Assembly (NCBI RefSeq): GCF_028453695.1
Contig: NC_135778.1
Coordinates: 7,574,166-7,638,165 of the forward strand
Direction: 5' to 3'
Source of the DNA: Augochlora pura
Taxonomy: Eukaryota > Arthropoda > Insecta > Hymenoptera > Halictidae
DNA: 64,000 nucleotides
Below are positions 60,671 through 64,000 of the stretch, one piece after another. Within the stretch, counting starts at the first letter, position 1, and every line of letters begins with the position of its first letter. The notes under the pieces were generated by a model. The model was not told the DNA's origin and searched no databases. It saw only the letters and a list, made by a program, of their open reading frames with translations. The position numbers and the translations under genes are program-made.

Positions 60671-61880
60671 TCGTAATTGACGATGCTCCGCCTCTTCTTA
60701 TTCCTATTATTGTTATATTATTGCTATAGAGTTTATTTATATTAGCGCTGTCGCAGTGATTGCAAGGTCTTTGTCGACCACGTGATTTGCGTTTAACTAT
60801 ACAGGAAGAAGACTTACGTTCTAAATTATAATTAAAATCGACGCGAGTCATTAGAACAGAATCGATGTGAACGGAAGAGACATTAAATGATATTAACACT
60901 TTACCGTCCAGTTATTCGACTGTAAAAATCTTAACGATTTCATAACACTAGCATTAAACAATACGTATTTTCTCTACTTTATTTATATTATTTCATTTAT
61001 TTTATTCGTCGAAAAATAAAATAATGTAATCAAATGTGCGCCGCCTCGTTCTTCCACTTTCAAACGGTGATAAAAACGAAACTAGATAACTAATCGACAC
61101 AAATTTTATACTACATTAAAGATAAAAGTTCAAACAACAAGAAAACAATATGAATGAAATATTTTGAACACGGTAACAGAATACAAAAATTTGCAAAGAC
61201 CATCTACTGATAAAATCCATAATCACTTAGTTGCCAATCCAATAATGATAATAATAAGCCGATATAACAATAAAATAGTAATGAACCGATTCACAGGCTA
61301 CCGATAGATAAGGCGTTTATTGCATTTTCTCTGAACAATGCGTCCTTTAGTGGAAAAGAGAGAGAGCCGGCGATCGCATGGAAGACTTTCCTCTCGAGAG
61401 CCTTTTAATCCGATCTCCTTTCTCGCTTTCAGCGCGACGTCATTTTCGACGGTGTCCGCCGGTACTCGCAACGTTATCAAGCGTCATTGTCGAGTCACAG
61501 TGGCTGCTAATAAAGCGGACGTCCCTACTTAATTAGTACAGAAGGATGATCGCGGATTAAACTAGGTCAGGCGAGTGACGCGCGTACATGCCTGACCGGC
61601 TAATATTTATTCTCGGCCGTGCGATGCAACAGAAATGTTGCAGCCCGTAAGAACGTTATACGTACATGTATAGTATGTACTATATGTAGAGAGGATCGGA
61701 CACGTAACACCGGCCGCTTTGATGATCTTCAAAACTGGTAACTTTCTTGGAAATCGACTCCGGACGTTCTCGCGCGGGCGACTTTTTATTCGAGATGGAA
61801 TTTGCTTCTTTATAATTGAGATTGTAGAGGGGTGGTTTTGCTTAATAATGGATAAATAAGTGTTTTTTTAATTGCTTTTG

Positions 61881-62170
61881 GGACGATGATTAGTTTAAAA
61901 GGGGATGGCTTTTCCAAATAATTTTTTCCAAATGGAATGATTTTTGTATAATTGGACGGAGTGATCATTTTTTTTTAAAATTGCTATTTTTTCTTGGAAC
62001 AATGACAATTTTAAGAGACGATGTTTTTCCAAATACTTTTTTTTTAAAATGTAGTAACTTGTTTATAATTGTACCTTTTTATCCCAAAGGGGTTTACTAG
62101 ACAATAGCTGAGGAATTGTTTTCCAGAATTGTTTCGGATGATGACGAATTTAAAAGACGTTTTAAAATTT
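61881..62170. repeat. Degenerate tandem repeat of 115-140 bp
   Basis: The block GGGACGATGA...TTTAAAAGGGGATGG.TTTTCCAAAT recurs at 61996 (GGAACAATGACAATTTTAAG) and 62137 (GGATGATGACGAATTTAAAA). Confidence 0.6.
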
Positions 62171-62274
62171 AAGGGATGTTTTCACAAATATTTCGTGAAG
62201 TAATTCTGAACACGCTGAGAGGCTATCTCTATTATTAACTGTTAATTTATTATTTTTTCAAACGTGATATTAAT

Positions 62275-62500
62275 TCAGATACCTCGTAATTTATAATTTT
62301 GAATTTAATTGCATCGTAATTCGCAATTTGAATTTAATCGCATCATAATTCTCAATTCTGAATTCAATCACATTTTAAGTTGATATTTTGAATTTCATCA
62401 CATCGTAATTCGTAATTTTGAATGCAATTGCATCGTAATTCGAAATTTTGAATTCAGTCGCATCGTGATTCGTAATTTCGGTTCAATCACGTAATAATTC
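62275..62500. repeat. Minisatellite, about 30-35 bp units
   Basis: Roughly seven units of CATCGTAATTCGTAATTTTG plus AATTCAATCG, 75-90% alike. Confidence 0.85.
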
Positions 62501-63366
62501 CTAATCAACGCACTCAAACTATACTTATTATTTTGTAACACTACTCGAATTGCAATCACAAACGACACTGTAATTTAATCGAATCAACGACCTAATTTTC
62601 GAATCACAATATGATTGAATTTATAATACGATCGAATTACATACTTTGTAATTATAATTCTCTTTAGTGCCGCGATTGCGAAATAATTAATCCTGGGCAA
62701 ATATAACATTGTAGAGAATTTGCAGGATTACAGGAAACGGAAGATTAGATAAATATCGTTGCAAATGAAATATCACCCTCCGCTCTGCGGTATATGTAAT
62801 TATCGAATCGATTCAGCTTTGCAACATGTGACGCTAATAGCGTATCGCGTACGAAACCGTAATAACAGGATTACGACGTTAGGAGAGAAGTGTCCTGTTT
62901 CTTTTTTTTTTTTATTTCGCAAGACGATTTCTTACGTAACCGGAAGATATTGTTGCATGATTAAGCAGAAAAACTGTTGCACGCAACGCAAGCAAATCAA
63001 CAAAAAATTGCTGAAAAATTAATTTAGGCTTTTTCTATGAGTTACTATACAAGTTGCGACACATAGAAAATATATGTATGGTATAAATAAATCATAAGAT
63101 TGTGTAAAATAGACGCATAGAATAATATATTGTCCGTAAATAAATTATAATTTTTAACACTTCAAATTTCCTGAAATATATCGTTTTATAAAAAGAGGTA
63201 TGAAACTAGCAATACGAAATTTAGAAAAACATTTATTTTTGTTATCTTTTCGCAATTATTTTTATTACCACTGTTGCTTGAAATATCGATCACTTTTATC
63301 ATGTTTTTAATGATTTATTTAACGTTCTATAATAAGTCGAAAGTTTCATTTATTTTTATTTTTATA
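62501..63366. other. No gene seen
   Basis: AT-rich DNA. The 87-codon plus frame at 62759-63022 has no recognisable motif. Confidence 0.35.
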
Positions 63367-64000
63367 CAGGGTGGAGCAAATAAAGTGTTACAAAGCAATA
63401 TCTCCATTATCATTAATGATACACGAAAATGCTTGAGGAACAAATTTTTTGGTTCGAAGGGGCACATGTTGTGGTCGAAATGGTTTTTTTTTAAATGTCA
63501 TATTTTTTGAGATTTGAAGGTCATCGATGTTTTTTCAAATGGAACTATGTATTCGTTTTTCGATGACATTATTACCGATTTTAAGACGAATCCAACGACC
63601 TATAACTCAAGATCGTTCTAGTCCCGCAATATTATTGTTACAATATTACTGACAATATTACTCCTACAATATTATTGTCTATCGTTGTTACGATTGGAAA
63701 AATCCTGTATTCTTGTAGCGTCATCAGGCGAATATCGACGCTTTTACGTAAACGATGACAAGGATCGCCAAAGAGAACCGGCCGTGATTCATGAAATATT
63801 TGTAAAAAAGTTGCAAAATTCCACTGTACGAGGAACACTGATTGGCACATTGTTTCTTAAGAGCGTAGCAACGCCTGTGAGTTGACGTTTTAACTATGCA
63901 ATCACTATGCAATCTCGTTGAATTTAACAGTCATTTTATTAAGTGCAACACTGAAAGGTAATTTGCGTATCTGCATAACTCTCGAACATAACAATTAAAC
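63367..64000. mobile_element. Possible left end of a TA-flanked CAGGGTG element
   Basis: TA at 63365-63366 is followed by CAGGGTGGAGCAAATAAAGT, like the ends at 48232 and 47826. No inverse end occurs before the window stops, so the element is either truncated or runs past 64000. The extent is therefore unknown. Confidence 0.45.

Larger units (their letters stand above)
60076..61879. other. No gene seen; low-complexity and AT-rich
   Basis: Contains an AATAAAATA-type low-complexity tract (about 60485-60670), family F copy 3 (60396-60450), and a moderately GC-rich patch at 61340-61620 with a GTCAGGC/GCCTGAC hairpin (61565-61594). Confidence 0.4.

Overview
This window looks like a gene-poor, AT-rich stretch of an insect nuclear genome, most likely a hymenopteran (ant or bee). 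The reasons are the one recognisable protein exon, a mixture of mariner, piggyBac-like, LINE and LTR remnants, and islands of CpG-rich DNA set in AT-rich intergenic or intronic DNA. The order-level call is a judgement from general character, not from a database match. There is a 100-base N gap at 1143-1242.

Genes: the clearest protein-coding feature is on the minus strand at 45253-45711. It is a first coding exon of a cap-n-collar/NRF1-type bZIP factor (long CncC-like form), ending at a phase-0 splice donor. The bZIP-encoding exons are not visible, so they probably lie beyond the left edge, more than 45 kb downstream. Three other minus-strand ATG-to-donor mini-exons were found by eye at 50294-50386, 27402-27458 and 18677-18718. 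All also end in phase 0. They could be alternative first exons of the same gene, which would make most of the window one large multi-promoter locus, but that link is an inference. A complete tRNA-Phe(GAA) gene lies at 34161-34233 on the opposite strand, inside this presumed intron. Two antioxidant-response-element cores lie 0.5 and 0.9 kb upstream of the CncC-like ATG.

Repeats, left to right: a LINE 3' end (1066-1864); local tandem duplications (3958-4165, 4687-4812); a mariner MITE (5948-6173); a TTAA-flanked MITE nested inside an older one (6584-6990); a solo LTR (7286-7535); a 0.5 kb foldback element (9794-10300); an inverted pair of one MITE family (11397-11651 and 12893-13132); paired hairpins around a shared core (14420-14607); a GACTGCGG-ended repeat family (22979-37726); TA-flanked CAGGGTG-ended elements (47456-47826, 48232-50251, 63367 onward); a three-copy 200-bp tandem repeat (56441-57025); and a cluster of TTAA-flanked MITEs (57318-60062). 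Minisatellites occur near the right end (61880-62500).

The most unusual pattern is in the TTAA-flanked MITEs. Several otherwise different members carry a palindrome with a central TATA whose centre lies exactly 23.5 bases inside the terminus, although the palindrome arms differ completely between members.
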